From OMIS01 sp044350895 (GTDB taxonomy: Bacteria; Patescibacteriota; Microgenomatia; UBA1400; PJMF01), in contig JBILGT010000010.1 in the NCBI GenBank assembly GCA_044350895.1, positions 1 to 40,987 of the forward strand: a stretch of 40,987 bases of DNA, written 5' to 3'. Both the position numbers and the translations under genes were made by a program. Shown one piece after another: positions 39,906-40,987 of this stretch; positions within the stretch are counted from its first letter, which is position 1; each line of letters starts with the position of its first letter. The notes beneath the pieces are model-generated. The model made no database searches. It was not told where the DNA came from and saw nothing but the letters and a program-made list of their open reading frames with translations.

Positions 39906-40987
39906 ATGGCAGAAAAATCTGCTGTTACTCTCGATACAATCGTAGCTTTGGCCAAACGCCGTGGCTTTGTGTTTCCAACGTCTAGTATTTATGGCGGCTT
40001 GGCCAATTCCTATGACTACGGTCCTTTAGGTGTAGAGTTACTTCGCTCTATCAAAAACTTATGGTGGCGAGAGTTCATAACCAAACGTCCTGATATGGTG
40101 GGACTTGATTCCCAGATTATGCTGCATCCTAGTACATGGGTTGCTTCAGGTCACGTCGGTGCATTTAATGATCCACTCGTTGAAGACAGAATTACTCACA
40201 AACGCTACCGTGCTGACCATTTAATTGAGGGTTGGAATGAAGCACATGGCAAAGAATTAGATGTCGCAAGTTTGAGTTTGGAACAGATGAATGCATACAT
40301 TCAGGAAAACAAAATTTTGAGTCCTGAAGGCAATGAGCTCACTGAAGCCAAGGCATTTAATTTATTATTTGAATCTGCAATTGGTGCCGTCAGTGGAGAA
40401 AAATCTAAAGTGTATTTACGTGGAGAAACCGCTCAAGGTATTTTCACTGATTTCAAACATATTTTGGATTCCAGTCGTGTCAAACTTCCGTTTGGAGTTG
40501 GTCAGATCGGAAAAAGTTTCCGCAATGAAGTGACCACTGGACAGTTTGTTTTCCGTACCTTTGAGTTTGAACAAGCTGAAATTGAATATTTCTTCGATCC
40601 AGAAGCCACTGATTGGCAACAACTCCTCGAAGACTGGAAAGCTGCAATGTGGAAGTTTGTGACAGAAACTCTCGGTATCAAAGCTGAACGCCTCAGATGG
40701 AGACAGCATTCTGATAAAGAGAGAAGTCACTACAGCAAAGACACCTATGATCTTGAGTATCTCTTTCCATTTGGCTGGAAGGAACTCTGGGGTATAGCAT
40801 ACCGTACTGACTATGACTTGAAACAACACATGGAGCTTTCTGGAGAGTCACTGGAAGTTGTGGATTCAGCGACTGGACGAAAATTTGTTCCACACGTCAT
40901 TGAGCCAGCTGTGGGTGTAAACCGCATGTTCTTGATGGCTTTAGTAGATTCCTACCGTGAAGATACTGAGAAAGAGCGAATAGTTCT
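39906..40987 (+). CDS. glyS: glycyl-tRNA synthetase, dimeric type, 3' part outside window
   Basis: The frame is open from ATG 39906 to the window end (360 codons plus two bases), with ribosome site aaagga at 39896-39901. It is the single-chain alpha2 type, not the bacterial alpha2beta2 type. Typical blocks are IYGGLANSYDYGPLGVELL near the N-terminus, YLRGETAQGIFTDF, FGVGQIGKSFRNEV, FRTFEFEQAEIEYF and HVIEPAVGVNRMF. The zinc ribbon usually present before FNLMF (CPxCG) is replaced by SPEGNELTEAKAFNLLF without cysteines, so no zinc is expected there. Expression is probably controlled by the T-box leader directly upstream. Confidence 0.95.
   Translation, partial: MAEKSAVTLDTIVALAKRRGFVFPTSSIYGGLANSYDYGPLGVELLRSIKNLWWREFITKRPDMVGLDSQIMLHPSTWVASGHVGAFNDPLVEDRITHKRYRADHLIEGWNEAHGKELDVASLSLEQMNAYIQENKILSPEGNELTEAKAFNLLFESAIGAVSGEKSKVYLRGETAQGIFTDFKHILDSSRVKLPFGVGQIGKSFRNEVTTGQFVFRTFEFEQAEIEYFFDPEATDWQQLLEDWKAAMWKFVTETLGIKAERLRWRQHSDKERSHYSKDTYDLEYLFPFGWKELWGIAYRTDYDLKQHMELSGESLEVVDSATGRKFVPHVIEPAVGVNRMFLMALVDSYREDTEKERIV

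Noticed and set aside
40416..40829. Open frame of 137 codons on the minus strand
   Set aside because: It lies wholly inside the glycyl-tRNA synthetase gene, which has clear family motifs on the plus strand. It is a shadow frame.
1..40987. CRISPR array, tRNA genes, insertion sequences or prophage genes
   Set aside because: I saw no regularly spaced repeats, no cloverleaf-like sequence with a CCA-type end, and no transposase or phage motif in any recognised frame.

Overview
The window reads as a chromosomal segment of a bacterium with a small, compact genome, most likely a member of the Candidate Phyla Radiation (Patescibacteria). The hints are inferential: a DUF4012 membrane protein, many GT-C and GT4 glycosyltransferases, a shortened RecO directly upstream of a dimer-type glycyl-tRNA synthetase, genes that overlap by 4 bases, and few intergenic gaps. 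TGA is used as a normal stop (several ATGA start/stop overlaps), so this is not one of the lineages that reassigned UGA. No tRNA, rRNA, insertion sequence, phage gene or CRISPR array was seen, and no stretch over 300 bases lacks a gene.

Layout. (1) 1-11997, all on the minus strand and visibly A/T-rich: an O-antigen-like block. It is headed by the ABC exporter wzm-wzt, then a CDP-3,6-dideoxyhexose pathway (rfbF, rfbG, an RmlC-like epimerase, an abequose/paratose-synthase-like reductase, rfbH), a TylF-type O-methyltransferase and four glycosyltransferase genes (GT2-DUF5672 and GT11-DUF3431 fusions, a GT17, and a GT11 cut by the window edge). (2) 12148-17017, plus strand: a GT-C membrane protein, a FlaA1/PseB-like dehydratase, a Wzx-like flippase and an unrecognised 292-residue protein. 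(3) 17028-18895: a divergent pair, a UDP-glucuronate decarboxylase-like enzyme (minus) and a ribbon-helix-helix DNA-binding domain fused to a sugar nucleotidyltransferase domain that has lost its catalytic signature (plus). (4) 18917-25521: a GT-C protein, two related GT4 enzymes, ruvC and ruvA in one tightly overlapping run, a convergent Nudix hydrolase, and ruvB. (5) 25626-39167: a second glycan block with an acyltransferase, two GT2, an O-antigen ligase/polymerase-like protein, a GT-C protein, three GT4, a two-helix membrane protein, manC, a membrane-bound initiating sugar-phosphate transferase and a DUF4012 protein. (6) 39189-40987: recO, then a T-box leader and the start of glyS, which runs off the window.

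The glycan genes cover sugar-nucleotide supply (CDP-dideoxyhexose, UDP-xylose, GDP-mannose, a UDP-HexNAc derivative), lipid-linked initiation, assembly, and both ABC-type (Wzm/Wzt) and flippase-type (Wzx with a Wzy/WaaL-like partner) export. The most unusual items are the RHH-pseudo-nucleotidyltransferase fusion with a palindrome in its own promoter, the compact T-box in front of glyS, two perfect hairpins in tandem (the first terminator-like) inside a GT4 coding region, and the repeated placement of a -10 box only 7-10 bases before start codons, which suggests leaderless mRNAs.
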